A stretch of 64,000 nt of DNA from an uncultured Aquimarina sp. (GCA_947489685.1 CANLEM010000002.1:310001-374000); one strand, 5' to 3'. Shown: positions 1 to 9,202, counted from the first letter of the stretch. Made by a program: numbers and translations. Notes: generated by a model not told the origin, from the letters alone.

Positions 1-577
1 AATAGCTAATCAAATCGATACACAATTTCAATCACAAAACTTTTTTCATGGAGCGCAATCTTCTAAAGGTGAAGACAAAGTACTTGGGTTAACTCCTGCA
101 GAAACCGTAGATGACGGAATTGTAGTTAATGGAAGTACTATTGCCATAAGAACCAAAAAGGAAATACGCCTTGGTAATCCACAAGTACTTATTCCAAAAG
201 GAGCTATAGTCTACGGTAGAGTTTCCTTCGACACCAATAGATTGTTAATCGACATCAACAGCTATAAAACTAGAGATAAGTTATATCAACTCAATTTTAC
301 CATGTTTGATTTTGATGGAGCTGAGGGAATACACTTAGACAATCGTACATGGCCCAAAATTCCGGGAAAAGTAGCTAAAGATGTATACGATTATGCCTAT
401 CAAAAAGGAACACAGGCTTCAACTTTTGGCAGTGGTGATACAGGAGTTAACCTAGACGAAGCCAGAGACATTGCCATTTTATCGGCGGCAAAAGAAATTG
501 GCAATGAGGTTTTTGAAAAAAGAAAAGTATTCATGCCTAAGAAATATCACCTATGGATTAATATAAAAACGAAGTAA
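1..577 (+). CDS. traM: Conjugative transposon protein TraM, C-terminal part (5' end outside the window)
   Basis: The reading frame is open from base 2, so about 190 C-terminal residues are visible and the start lies upstream. The sequence matches the C-terminal domain of Bacteroidota TraM: an IPKGAIVYG-type turn, then LIDINSY and a FDFDGAEGIHL segment. TraM is an inner-membrane-anchored, periplasm-spanning part of the Bacteroidota conjugation channel, comparable in place to VirB10. The stop is one base before the traG start, so the two genes are surely cotranscribed. The family assignment is by recognised motifs; the N-terminal membrane anchor cannot be checked here. Confidence 0.85.
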   Translation, partial: IANQIDTQFQSQNFFHGAQSSKGEDKVLGLTPAETVDDGIVVNGSTIAIRTKKEIRLGNPQVLIPKGAIVYGRVSFDTNRLLIDINSYKTRDKLYQLNFTMFDFDGAEGIHLDNRTWPKIPGKVAKDVYDYAYQKGTQASTFGSGDTGVNLDEARDIAILSAAKEIGNEVFEKRKVFMPKKYHLWINIKTK

Positions 578-578
578 G

Positions 579-2933
579 ATGAAAAGCGATACAATGCAAA
601 AAATATTTCCAATTTATGCGGTAGAAAATGACATGATCATTTCTAAAAATGGAGATATCACCTTAGGATTTAGATTACAGTTACCACAGATTTATTCGCT
701 TGATAGAGAAGGAATCGATAGAATTAATCAATTGTTTGATAAGATCATTCGCTCACTACCAGAAAATACAATCATCCAAAAACAAGATTACTTCTTTGTT
801 GATAAAATAAAAGAAGCTGTAACCGAAGGAGATTTGATGTTGTCTAGAAGCGATAATAAATTTTTCTATGAAAAACCAACGCTAAGCCATGAGTGTTATT
901 TGTTTATTACCAAGGACTCTAAAAACAAAATCAGTATAACCAGTAATGCAAAACTCTATGCCAAGTACATGGAGGAGGTTAAAGACTTTATTCAGGTTGT
1001 GACCACCAGTATTTCATTCCTTTCTAAAGAAGAATTTTTTACAGTAGATGCTCTGGATTCTGAGACCATTATAGAGGTGTTAGAAAAGTATATTTCTTTG
1101 TCTAAAGATGGTCAACAATCATTACAGGATCTATTTTTTGACAAACAGCTCAAAGTAGGGAATAAAATTGCAGAGATGTATGCAATTAGCTCGTATAATC
1201 AATTGCCATTGACTATAGAAACGACTAAGAAAAATATTGATTTCTCAACCCAAAAAACTGATTTTCAAATTCCATTCATCCAACCAGTTTGCTTAGGTCT
1301 AGAATGCGACCATATTTATAATCAGGTCATTTATATCGAGAATTCTCAAAAAATATTTTCGAAGTTAAAAACAAAATTAAACCAGTTTAAGAGTTTGGCA
1401 ATTTTATCCAAAGAAAATGAGGTAACCTATAATCAAATCGATCAATTGGTGAATGAAGTGATCGAAAATGAATTACGCTTTGTATACCAGCATTTCAATA
1501 TCATTTTGTGGGATACTAATGAGGAAAAACTCGAAAACCATAAAAATCAATTAGAAAATGCATTCAAGGAATTATCAATCGTTCCTTATCAAATCAAAAA
1601 CTCATTAAAGGATTTATTCTTTGCTAATATTCCGGGAGCATGTACGGGAGTTCCTGAGTTATACAAATTTATAGGTATATCAGAGCAAACACCAATATTA
1701 CTAAATTTTGAAAGCTATTATGAAGGTAATAAGGATGGAATTCTACTCACCGATCGCAAAAATGGAGCACCTGTACGATTAGATTTATGGATTGAGCCCG
1801 TAAAGAGAGGATTGATCGTAAACAGAAACCGTTTAATTTTTGGTCCATCGGGTACAGGAAAATCCTTTTTGATCAACCACATTGCCAGTCAGTATTACGA
1901 ACAAGGGCATCATATCGTAATGATCGATATCGGAAATTCATATAAGAAACTATGTAACTTGGTAAAAGGACAATACTATGCCTATGATCCAGATGTCCCT
2001 TTAGAGTTTAATCCTTTTCACTTTCATCATATTGACGAGGTTAATAATGACAAAAAGATATTCTTAACCTCACTGATTATCTTTTTATGGAAAGGTGACG
2101 ATCCTTTTCGAAGAGAAGAAAAACAAATCATAGGTCTATATCTAGATGCCTATTACGAGTCTTTCGAAAAGGAAAAAGATGGATATCCTTGCATGTCTTC
2201 CTTTTATGAATTTGTTGATCAAAATCAAGTGATGGATGATGAAGAAAGGTACTTTGATAAAATCAGTTTTCAACTTTCCCTTCGCGATTTTCATGATGGA
2301 AAATACAGTAAAATCCTAAACTCTAAAACTCCTATTGATTTGGTGCAAGAACGGTTTATTGTTTTTGAAATGGATAATATAAAAGATCATCCAGTTTTAT
2401 TCCCACTTGTAACTATGCTCTGTATTGATGTGGTCATGAGTAAGATTAGAAAAATACCCGAAGCAAAAAAGTCCATTTTTATCGATGAGTGTTGGAAACC
2501 GATTTCCAAAGGAGAAATGGCACAGTTCATCAAATACCTATACAAAACCGTAAGAAAATTTTATGGTGAGGTAGCCATCGCAACACAAGATGTAGAAGAT
2601 ATTTTGGATACGCCTGCCGGGCCTGCAATGATCAATAATACAGATACCATGATTTTACTATCACATAAAAAGAAAATGGCTACCAAAGACAAGTTTGCGC
2701 AATATTTATCCTTTAGCGAAGCGGATTTAGAAAAATTATTCTCTACAGATAAGCGAGAAGTATTTATCAAAGTCGGTAGTGTGTCTAATGTATACAAAGT
2801 AGCTGTTTCTCCAGAACGATACGCTTGTTACTCCTCTAATGCAGATGAAAACAAAGTCATATTTGATACTTACAAGGAGAAAAAAAACATGGAATTAGCC
2901 TTAACAGAATTTGTAGAAAAACTTCAAAAATAA
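579..2933 (+). CDS. traG: TraG-family conjugation ATPase (VirB4-like)
   Basis: This 784-residue protein has the length and layout of Bacteroidota TraG, the VirB4-type ATPase that powers assembly or substrate passage of the type IV secretion channel at the inner membrane. The Walker A motif GPSGTGKS lies at residues 422-429 and the Walker B segment SIFIDECW has its acidic pair at D636-E637. The N-terminal 400 residues are the poorly conserved TraG N-domain. It follows traM directly and is followed 7 bp later by traN. All key nucleotide-binding residues are present, so it should be active. In typical Bacteroides elements traG follows traE/traF; here it sits upstream of both. Confidence 0.93.
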   Translation: MKSDTMQKIFPIYAVENDMIISKNGDITLGFRLQLPQIYSLDREGIDRINQLFDKIIRSLPENTIIQKQDYFFVDKIKEAVTEGDLMLSRSDNKFFYEKPTLSHECYLFITKDSKNKISITSNAKLYAKYMEEVKDFIQVVTTSISFLSKEEFFTVDALDSETIIEVLEKYISLSKDGQQSLQDLFFDKQLKVGNKIAEMYAISSYNQLPLTIETTKKNIDFSTQKTDFQIPFIQPVCLGLECDHIYNQVIYIENSQKIFSKLKTKLNQFKSLAILSKENEVTYNQIDQLVNEVIENELRFVYQHFNIILWDTNEEKLENHKNQLENAFKELSIVPYQIKNSLKDLFFANIPGACTGVPELYKFIGISEQTPILLNFESYYEGNKDGILLTDRKNGAPVRLDLWIEPVKRGLIVNRNRLIFGPSGTGKSFLINHIASQYYEQGHHIVMIDIGNSYKKLCNLVKGQYYAYDPDVPLEFNPFHFHHIDEVNNDKKIFLTSLIIFLWKGDDPFRREEKQIIGLYLDAYYESFEKEKDGYPCMSSFYEFVDQNQVMDDEERYFDKISFQLSLRDFHDGKYSKILNSKTPIDLVQERFIVFEMDNIKDHPVLFPLVTMLCIDVVMSKIRKIPEAKKSIFIDECWKPISKGEMAQFIKYLYKTVRKFYGEVAIATQDVEDILDTPAGPAMINNTDTMILLSHKKKMATKDKFAQYLSFSEADLEKLFSTDKREVFIKVGSVSNVYKVAVSPERYACYSSNADENKVIFDTYKEKKNMELALTEFVEKLQK

Positions 2934-2940
2934 AAACACA

Positions 2941-3786
2941 ATGAAAAAGCAATTTATCCTTTTAATCACATTAGTAATCGGGCTTAATAGCATGATGAAC
3001 AGTCAGAACCATTTGGTTCCTCTAAAAAAACTAGACACAATAGAGGTCTCTGATATCAAGACAACACATTTATTGTTCAATCAACAAATTGAATACCTCG
3101 ATGTTGGTTCTCCTTTTTTTGTGGCAGATACTACAAAGCAAATGGTAAAATTGAAACATATAGGGCAAGAATTGATAGATGTAAGAACCCAACTATCTAA
3201 CCTTACGGTAATTACCAAAGATGGTGGATATTACTCTTTTATTTTAGCCTACAAAAGATTGTTACAGAATCTAACCTATAAGGTAAAAAGAACCGAAGAA
3301 TTTGCAGATGCAGTGCAAGATGAAGCTCAAAAAGAAGAGGAAGAAGCTAAAGCTTTAGAAGAGTTATGCAACCAGTTGGATAGAAACTTTAATAACAAAA
3401 TCAATATTAAGAATGGAAAATCTGGAGATATCAGAGTTCGGGTTACAGGGGTCTTTTATATCAAAGAAAAAATAGGGTTACGTCTAGAACTAAAAAATGA
3501 ATCTACCATTGATTTTGACATTGACCATATTTTGTTTAGAACCAAATTAAAAAAGCGCCTTGCCAAAGATTATCTGTATCAGGAACGAGTAATTCACCCC
3601 TCTGGGATATGTTCTGATAATTTTGAGATAAAAGGGAATGGAGAGCAAAACATCACCCTAATATTTGACAAGTTTATGCTTAACGAAAAAGAAAAATTAA
3701 GCATTGACATTTTTGAAACCAACGGCGGTAGATCCGCCACGATGATCATTCCCAGAGAAGAACTGTTGAACCCTAAAGTACTGTAG
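2941..3786 (+). CDS. traN: Conjugative transposon protein TraN (DUF4138 family)
   Basis: The 281-residue product begins with a signal peptide (residues 1 to about 21, ending NSQ) and continues with the beta-rich domain of the TraN/DUF4138 family, recognisable by the FVADTTKQMVKLK and KDGGYYSFILAYK stretches. TraN is thought to be the outer-membrane-associated, VirB9-like part of the channel, partnering TraM. A Glu/Ala/Lys-rich helix at about residues 108-131 separates the two beta regions. The gene is 7 bp after traG and 2 bp before the next gene, so it is within the transfer operon. The family call is fairly sure; the exact role is inferred from the VirB analogy. Confidence 0.85.
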   Translation: MKKQFILLITLVIGLNSMMNSQNHLVPLKKLDTIEVSDIKTTHLLFNQQIEYLDVGSPFFVADTTKQMVKLKHIGQELIDVRTQLSNLTVITKDGGYYSFILAYKRLLQNLTYKVKRTEEFADAVQDEAQKEEEEAKALEELCNQLDRNFNNKINIKNGKSGDIRVRVTGVFYIKEKIGLRLELKNESTIDFDIDHILFRTKLKKRLAKDYLYQERVIHPSGICSDNFEIKGNGEQNITLIFDKFMLNEKEKLSIDIFETNGGRSATMIIPREELLNPKVL

Positions 3787-3788
3787 TC

Positions 3789-4304
3789 ATGAAAAAGCAA
3801 CAAATTATTTCGGCTCTAGTATTCCTCTTGGTTATCAACACTAGTTGGGCGCAGCTTCCATACTTTGATATTCCAGGATTGGCAATACGAAAAGCTGAAG
3901 AAAAATCAGTAAGAGATTTTCAGAAACAAAACCTAACGACAACAGGTGTTTATGCGACTACGGCTGCCTTATCAGGAACTGAAAGATTAACAAGAACCAA
4001 ATTTCGGGTTAATCCGATAAACCTAGCATTTATTGACTATTCGAAGTATAGTAACATGTGCAGAAGCTATCTCAATCCATTTGAAAAAGCAAAGTGTACA
4101 AACAAATATAATTATCTAAAAAATGCACATCAGACCGTGTTGTTTTTCGTAAACACTCCAACTCAAAACGAAGTAAACAATGGAGTTAAAGAACAAATTT
4201 TGGCAAAATACACTGCTATTACCAACACCATTCTGAAAGAATTAGAGATGCTAAAGCTAAAAGCCGAAAAAGATAATTTTTACACACGATTAATCATCAA
4301 ATAA
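3789..4304 (+). CDS. Small exported protein of the transfer operon, unknown function
   Basis: The 171-residue product starts with a clear signal peptide whose cleavage site is after the Ala of TSWAQL (about residue 21). The mature part is mostly helical, with two Cys residues near the middle (CRSYLN and KCTNKY) that could form a disulfide in the periplasm. I do not recognise the family. It is the first of five small exported proteins placed between traN and traJ, with only 2 bp between it and traN. The context suggests a periplasmic or surface accessory of the secretion channel, comparable in place to VirB5-like pilus components; that is inference only. Confidence 0.7.
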   Translation: MKKQQIISALVFLLVINTSWAQLPYFDIPGLAIRKAEEKSVRDFQKQNLTTTGVYATTAALSGTERLTRTKFRVNPINLAFIDYSKYSNMCRSYLNPFEKAKCTNKYNYLKNAHQTVLFFVNTPTQNEVNNGVKEQILAKYTAITNTILKELEMLKLKAEKDNFYTRLIIK

Positions 4305-4324
4305 ACGCTTAAAAACAAACACCC

Positions 4325-5002
4325 ATGAAAACGATATGCACACTAGTACTATTATTTCTGTTGGTAGGACAGCAAACATTTGGGCAATTTGTTCATGTTC
4401 ATACGCACATTAATAATAACGACGCAAATACTCAAGCAAAACTGACTGCTCTTATCACCATTTTGGGAGGAAGAAATGCTTCTTTGACCACATCAAATGA
4501 CAAATTAAAGACTGCCTTAGATAATCATAAAGAACAATTAAGCCTTCAATACACCAAAAATCAGTTTGATCGAGGTACTGGTTATACTACAACCGCTGGA
4601 ATTTCTGCGCTATTAAGCTTAGGAGCTTCTGGATTAGCAAGAATCCCTGGATTACCCTATATGACTTCACAAAAACAAGCATACCTAGATGAAGTAACCA
4701 TGGATAAAGCCCTATTACTGGCATTAAAATCTGTGAGTAAAACCAATATAAAGTCGGCCAAACGGCAGGAAATTTATCGATTGCGAAGCAAATTACTTAG
4801 AGAATTCGCCAAAAATGATACCGATGTACGGCAAACCTTATTTATATCGGCGGCTGGTGTAGCTGTACTTAATTACAAGCAGTTTGTCAATCTATACAGC
4901 CAATTAAATAGAAATGAGAATGATGATGATACAGGGCAAATGGACAACGATCCTAATGAACTTGATCATAACCAGTTCATAGAATTTTTTGACAAGTTGT
5001 AA
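4325..5002 (+). CDS. Small exported protein of the transfer operon, unknown function
   Basis: This 225-residue protein has a signal peptide ending near FGQF (about residue 21). The mature part starts with a His-rich stretch (VHVHTHINNN), followed by a long amphipathic helix, a Gly/Ala/Leu-rich segment (about residues 92-117) that could touch the membrane, and an acidic tail with DNDPNELDHNQ. I do not know the family. It is second of the five exported proteins in this operon and sits 20 bp after its neighbour. A short His cluster right after cleavage could bind metal, but nothing else supports that. Confidence 0.7.
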   Translation: MKTICTLVLLFLLVGQQTFGQFVHVHTHINNNDANTQAKLTALITILGGRNASLTTSNDKLKTALDNHKEQLSLQYTKNQFDRGTGYTTTAGISALLSLGASGLARIPGLPYMTSQKQAYLDEVTMDKALLLALKSVSKTNIKSAKRQEIYRLRSKLLREFAKNDTDVRQTLFISAAGVAVLNYKQFVNLYSQLNRNENDDDTGQMDNDPNELDHNQFIEFFDKL

Positions 5003-5058
5003 TGTATAGAAATAGCCTTGTTGATCCTTAAAGAAACCTATTTATCCATAAAAAACTA

Positions 5059-5607
5059 ATGCAAATGAAAACGAAAATATTGAGTTGCATACTCACACTT
5101 ATCGGAGTATCCGTGCTAAATGCTCAGCAGTTCCCTTTTTTAACAGATCCAGGTTCATTGGCAGGTTCAGGAGCAGCATTAGCACTGTATAAACAACTGG
5201 ATGATGAGGATAAGAAAAACAGGGATAAAATGAAGGCTTTTGGGGTTGATTATATAAAGCGTCAGGTATACTTTATGGGATTTTCTCTGGCAGTAGGAGA
5301 AAGAATCACTAATGAGATTGAAACTTCTGTTACACGCTATACTACATTAAAGAACAGAAACTCCTCCCTGAGCTTGCTCAACTATTCTAAAAAAAAGGAA
5401 AACACCAAAATGTTGGCACTTATAGAAACGATGCTAAATAATATACAACGAGAGGCAAGGAATCAAAAAGGTGTTTTTGTCATCTATGGAGAAAAGATGA
5501 ATCTGCTGCAGAATATGATGGAATCCCTCGAAGAAATAAATCGAGTGTTAGATATCGTAGAAGATAACATAGAACAAACCAAGCTATACAATCGAATTTT
5601 TAATTAG
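5059..5607 (+). CDS. Small exported protein of the transfer operon, unknown function
   Basis: The 182-residue product has a signal peptide cleaved near NAQQF. A second Met two codons in (MKTK) is an equally good start. The mature protein opens with FPFLTDPGSLAG and is otherwise helical and charged, with a Lys-rich middle. Its opening resembles that of the first small exported protein of the group (PYFDIPGLAIRKAEE), which hints that these genes are distant paralogues, though the similarity is short. The family is not recognised. The position in the transfer operon suggests a periplasmic accessory of the channel. Confidence 0.7.
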   Translation: MQMKTKILSCILTLIGVSVLNAQQFPFLTDPGSLAGSGAALALYKQLDDEDKKNRDKMKAFGVDYIKRQVYFMGFSLAVGERITNEIETSVTRYTTLKNRNSSLSLLNYSKKKENTKMLALIETMLNNIQREARNQKGVFVIYGEKMNLLQNMMESLEEINRVLDIVEDNIEQTKLYNRIFN

Positions 5608-5614
5608 AAAGAAG

Positions 5615-6163
5615 ATGAAAAAAATACTGATACATATATGTTTCTCAATGATCATGTATTTGGGGAATGCGCAGGTAGTAATTAATCTAAATGTAAAAGG
5701 AAACTTAGAAGATCGCCTTTCACAATCGGCTTATGACCAAATCAATACTTCGAACACAACGCTTGCAGGTCAAGAACTATTAAATAAAGGAAGTATTGAA
5801 CTGCTAACACCAATTTTTAATGAGCAATTAAAAGAACTGACATCGTTTAACTCTAGGTTCGAATTCCAGAAAACTGCGATAAGAACCTTTATTAGTGGTC
5901 CTGTTTTTAGCAGTGCTGGAGGGTTTAATAGCTACGGGTACATACAAGAAAAATACCCAATCATCAACCCTTTGAGTCCCTCATCTGTTGTTCGGAATAC
6001 GGTAACCCGAGCCCGTTTCAGAAAAAAACTAAATAAAGAAAGGGATAAGATGATGAAGTACCTTGATAAAAACAACCCTATCCCAGAAGGAGAAAGAGTT
6101 TTTCTAGTGCTATCAACCTTAGAAAGTGTAATCAATTTAACCTTAGAAAATGGAAAGTTTTAA
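5615..6163 (+). CDS. Small exported protein of the transfer operon, unknown function
   Basis: The 182-residue product has a signal peptide that ends near GNAQV. The mature part has a central Phe/Gly/Ser-rich stretch (SGPVFSSAGGFNSYGY) and a basic segment with RARFRKKLNKERDKMMK. I do not recognise it. It starts 7 bp after the previous gene and its last 14 bp overlap the next gene in another frame, a sign of translational coupling. The function is probably tied to the transfer channel, but this rests on context alone. Confidence 0.7.
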   Translation: MKKILIHICFSMIMYLGNAQVVINLNVKGNLEDRLSQSAYDQINTSNTTLAGQELLNKGSIELLTPIFNEQLKELTSFNSRFEFQKTAIRTFISGPVFSSAGGFNSYGYIQEKYPIINPLSPSSVVRNTVTRARFRKKLNKERDKMMKYLDKNNPIPEGERVFLVLSTLESVINLTLENGKF

Positions 6164-6737
6164 ATATTTACTCCTGTTCATATGTGGTTTTGCTTTTGCG
6201 CAAACTCATTCTGAGAGCATTGCAGATCCTGTCGTAGCAACCCACAAGACTGCAGTAAGCACAGCACTAGGTGTCGAGTTGAGCTTAAGAAAAAAGCAAG
6301 GAGATTTAATCAAAGATTTAGAAGATACTGAAGAGGATTACGATTCGAAACGAAATGTATTCGGCAACTTCAAAACAAATACAATAGTAGTAGCTGCCAT
6401 ACAAGCTAAACTCGTATTTCTCAATCAAAAAGTAGCGAATATTGAATCTACAATAAATACGCTAAAAGTCGCCTCCTTTGGTTTTGGACAAGGACTCTCC
6501 AGATATCAAGATCAACTAGAAACCGAAAAAAGATATTTACAAAAATTACAAGAAGAGAGCGTATTAATAGGCGGAGGAGGAATGTTGGTGAGCGGAGGTA
6601 CAGGTCACGTATATACCGCATACCTAAAATTACTAATCAGATTAATCCGGGTAAAAAACAACATCCTAAAAATTGACAAAGAAATAGCGGCAAAAAACAA
6701 AGTTGTCACAACATTAAAAAGATTAACATCAAACTGA
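6150..6737 (+). CDS. Exported coiled-coil protein preceding TraJ (TraI-like position)
   Basis: This 195-residue protein starts inside the end of the previous gene (14-bp overlap). It has a short signal peptide ending FAQT (about residue 17) and then mostly long helices with heptad-like charge patterns, interrupted by a Gly-rich turn (VLIGGGGMLVSGGTG, about residues 137-151). In Bacteroides elements the gene just before traJ is traI, a helical exported protein of similar size, so this may be its counterpart. I see no sequence motif that proves it. It ends 7 bp before traJ. Confidence 0.65.
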   Translation: MESFKYLLLFICGFAFAQTHSESIADPVVATHKTAVSTALGVELSLRKKQGDLIKDLEDTEEDYDSKRNVFGNFKTNTIVVAAIQAKLVFLNQKVANIESTINTLKVASFGFGQGLSRYQDQLETEKRYLQKLQEESVLIGGGGMLVSGGTGHVYTAYLKLLIRLIRVKNNILKIDKEIAAKNKVVTTLKRLTSN

Positions 6738-6744
6738 AAACATC

Positions 6745-7632
6745 ATGAATATTTTTGAAGTATTAGAAGTATTAGGAGATTTTATCTTCGACGGAGACGG
6801 AACGATTACCGCGTTAAACGGTTTTATTGATGCACTTATGCCCTACTGCTATCTATTGGCAAGCATTATCATGGTGATACTGGTAGCGACAAAGGTAATT
6901 ACCTATTTTGCTAATCCCTCTAGCAACATGGATCCATACGTATTGGTTAAACCTATTTTGGTATTATCTGCACTGTTTTTATATCGACCTCTAGTTGATT
7001 TTCTAATTGTGCAGCCGGTTGATTTGGTAACTGATGCTGTAGAAGCTGCAAGTCTAAAAGCTACCAACACCAGAGATCTGGATAGTTTTAGAAATATTGT
7101 AGGGCAAGGACTTACGGCATTTGCGGATGGCGATAATAATGATGGAGTTAGTATTTATGATTTTCTACAAGTATCTGCTGCGCTAGAATTTATTCACCTA
7201 CTTATCCAGATCGTCGCCTTGGTAATTATAGGGTTTATATTGCTAAAACAGCTGGTCATGAAGGCTATTTATCTCATACTAGGTGTCTTGGTACTGCCAC
7301 TATCTTTAATCCCATCCAACTTTGAGATTCTTAAAAAATGGTTTTTCGGGTTTTTATCGGTGCTGTTATGGTTACCTGTATTAAGAATTTTCCAAACCAT
7401 TATCGCACTTATTCATAATGCTCCTGTTGATGGATTTGCACAACCTTTATTTGCAGTAGTACTGCAGGTAGTAATGATCTACTATATATGGAATGTTCCT
7501 AAATACGCCAACTTCCTGGTAAGTAGTGCAGGTGAAAGTGGAGGAAGCATTGTATCAGACGGAATAAATACAGTATCCACGATGTATCAGATCAATGGGT
7601 TTAGATCAATGGGAAAAAACCAAAATAAATAA
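6745..7632 (+). CDS. traJ: Conjugative transposon protein TraJ, polytopic membrane protein
   Basis: The 295-residue product has several hydrophobic spans (about residues 32-50, 70-90, 150-190, 205-225 and 235-250) and no signal peptide. The layout fits TraJ of Bacteroidota conjugative transposons, a VirB6-like inner-membrane component of the channel. An acidic Asp/Gly-rich stretch (FADGDNNDGVSIYDF, about residues 126-140) lies between membrane segments. Its place, just before the traF- and traE-like genes, supports the call. It could instead be a more general TrbL/VirB6 protein, which would have the same role. Confidence 0.75.
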   Translation: MNIFEVLEVLGDFIFDGDGTITALNGFIDALMPYCYLLASIIMVILVATKVITYFANPSSNMDPYVLVKPILVLSALFLYRPLVDFLIVQPVDLVTDAVEAASLKATNTRDLDSFRNIVGQGLTAFADGDNNDGVSIYDFLQVSAALEFIHLLIQIVALVIIGFILLKQLVMKAIYLILGVLVLPLSLIPSNFEILKKWFFGFLSVLLWLPVLRIFQTIIALIHNAPVDGFAQPLFAVVLQVVMIYYIWNVPKYANFLVSSAGESGGSIVSDGINTVSTMYQINGFRSMGKNQNK

Positions 7633-7634
7633 TC

Positions 7635-7916
7635 ATGGAATATAAAACACCAAAAGTACTTGAAAAAAAACCAGTAATCGGCGGTTTTGATTTGATGACC
7701 ATTGTGATCATAGCAGGATGTTTTTTGGCCTTTTTGTTTACTGTATTTGCTTCATTTTTAGGATCATTAGTATTTATCCTAATAGGAATGGCATATGTAA
7801 AGATTCAAAAAAAATATCCAAAAAAAGGAGAGTTAAGTACCCTGCTAAAGTACAATTCCAGCATCAAATGCATACAGGTAGATCAACCAATAACAACATT
7901 ATTAAAAACAAAATAA
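7635..7916 (+). CDS. traF: TraF-like conjugation protein (DUF4133 family)
   Basis: This 93-residue protein has a soluble N-terminus (MEYKTPKVLEKKPVIGGF) and two close hydrophobic spans (about residues 22-62), then a basic tail. Size, topology and the position beside traE match the DUF4133/TraF family, which is VirB3-like and works with the TraG ATPase at the inner membrane. It begins 2 bp after traJ, so the genes are coupled. A VirB3-like role is inferred from analogy. Confidence 0.8.
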   Translation: MEYKTPKVLEKKPVIGGFDLMTIVIIAGCFLAFLFTVFASFLGSLVFILIGMAYVKIQKKYPKKGELSTLLKYNSSIKCIQVDQPITTLLKTK

Positions 7917-7952
7917 AATATCTAATAATAATCACTTAAAACAAATTTAATT

Positions 7953-8330
7953 ATGAAAACTAGAAAATTGAACACAGTAATGAACAAGGTAATGACGATC
8001 GATGTAAAATCATTAAAGTCAAAAATCAGAAATCCTAAATTAATCTGCACCCTTCTCTTGACAGTATTGTATATCGCACCAACCTTTGCACAATCGGATG
8101 ATATAAATGCACAGATAAGCACATGGGGAGATCAAATCAAAACAATACTTAATGCAGTAGTAGGTATTTTCTCTATTGCAGGGGGGTTCTTAATATTTAT
8201 TCAGTACATGCAAGGAAATGAACAAGCACAGAAAAACTTTATTCGATTTATCATTGGTTTAGCCATTTTCGGGTTAGTAGCTTTAATCGCTAATGTTTTC
8301 TTGCCAGATGTGGGGACAGATGTAGGCTAA
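7953..8330 (+). CDS. traE: TraE-like conjugation protein (DUF4134 family)
   Basis: The 125-residue product has a basic N-terminus, a hydrophobic signal segment (about residues 33-49, ending FAQSDD), and two further membrane spans, including IFSIAGGFLIFIQYMQGN and FIRFIIGLAIFGLVALIANV. This is the typical DUF4134/TraE pattern, a VirB2-pilin-like small membrane protein. The first Met at 7953 was kept, although the Mets at codons 10 and 14 are possible starts. It is followed by a 240-bp gap with strong secondary structure, unusual in this otherwise tight operon. Confidence 0.87.
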   Translation: MKTRKLNTVMNKVMTIDVKSLKSKIRNPKLICTLLLTVLYIAPTFAQSDDINAQISTWGDQIKTILNAVVGIFSIAGGFLIFIQYMQGNEQAQKNFIRFIIGLAIFGLVALIANVFLPDVGTDVG

Positions 8331-8398
8331 GACACATAACTTATTTTTTACGCTATAAAACGAACATGATTTCGGTGTATGTAGCGTAGATTTCAGTA

Positions 8399-8531
8399 AA
8401 GGGTCGTCCATATTCTAAGGAAGATCTATTCCAAAATTAATAGTATGCAAATCCTCATTCTGTGAGGTGCCTGATACTCCCTTATCTGGGGGAGATAGGG
8501 GAGTTCTTGCTTAATTTTAGGGATGACCCTT
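8399..8531. repeat. 133-bp structured element with terminal inverted repeats between traE and traK
   Basis: The element is bounded by an 11-bp inverted repeat, AAGGGTCGTCC at 8399-8409 and GGATGACCCTT at 8521-8531, with one mismatch that is a G-U pair in RNA. Inside are a 5-bp hairpin at 8453-8467 (CCTCA, loop TTCTG, TGAGG) and a 12-bp hairpin at 8476-8504 (ACTCCCTTATCT, five-G loop, AGATAGGGGAGT, one wobble). No gene overlaps it. It could be a structured RNA processed out of the tra message or a small non-autonomous mobile element (MITE). I saw no clear target-site duplication. Confidence 0.6.
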
Positions 8532-8570
8532 CTTTAAAAAAATATTAAAACCATATAAAAAACATACATC

Positions 8571-9197
8571 ATGGATTTACAAACTTTAAAAAATATACCA
8601 GCAAGTTTTGCCTTAGCAAAACGATCTTTATTGTATTGTTTAATCATATCTATTACCATCTCAGCAGGGAGCATGGTATGGGCATTTGTAACTACCAATA
8701 CTATAAAAAACACAGCTTTTGTACTTACTAAAGAAGGGCAAGCTGCAATGATGCAAGGAATTGCACTAAACGAAGTCGATGAGTTTAGGAAACCAGAAAT
8801 CATGAACCATATCAAAATGTTTCACAAAGGATTTTGGGAGGTAGATCAATTCAATTACGAAAGACGAATAAATAAAGCACTATATCTATCAGGACGATCA
8901 GGAAAGCAACTTTATCAAACTCTACAAGCCAATGGACACCTAGCCAAGATTGTAAGTCAAAATCTTACCCAAAGCATAGATATCGATTCTATAAAAATCA
9001 ATGATAAGGTTACTCCTTATAAGGCTAGATTATACGGAAAACTAAGAGTATCCAGAACGGACCAAAAAGCAGAAACCGTGAATGATTTTAGAGCCAAATT
9101 TGTGTTGCACAATGTATCCCGAACCGATCAAAACCCACATGGATTGTTGATTGAGAATTACCTTTTACAATCTAAACCTGTACATATTCCAAAGTAG
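8571..9197 (+). CDS. traK: Conjugative transposon protein TraK (VirB8-like)
   Basis: The 208-residue product has one N-terminal membrane span (about residues 22-42) after a short cytoplasmic stretch, then a periplasmic domain with WEVDQFNYERRINKAL and a C-terminal FVLHNVSRTDQNPHGLLIEN segment. This matches TraK of Bacteroidota conjugation systems, which is VirB8-like and nucleates the channel in the inner membrane. It is separated from traE by the structured element and lies 5 bp before the next gene. The family call is good. Confidence 0.88.
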   Translation: MDLQTLKNIPASFALAKRSLLYCLIISITISAGSMVWAFVTTNTIKNTAFVLTKEGQAAMMQGIALNEVDEFRKPEIMNHIKMFHKGFWEVDQFNYERRINKALYLSGRSGKQLYQTLQANGHLAKIVSQNLTQSIDIDSIKINDKVTPYKARLYGKLRVSRTDQKAETVNDFRAKFVLHNVSRTDQNPHGLLIENYLLQSKPVHIPK

Positions 9198-9202
9198 CGC
9201 TC

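Noticed and set aside
2561..2797. Minus-strand open frame inside traG, and many similar antisense frames elsewhere
   Set aside because: They lie fully inside well-supported genes on the other strand and have no recognisable domain or signal.
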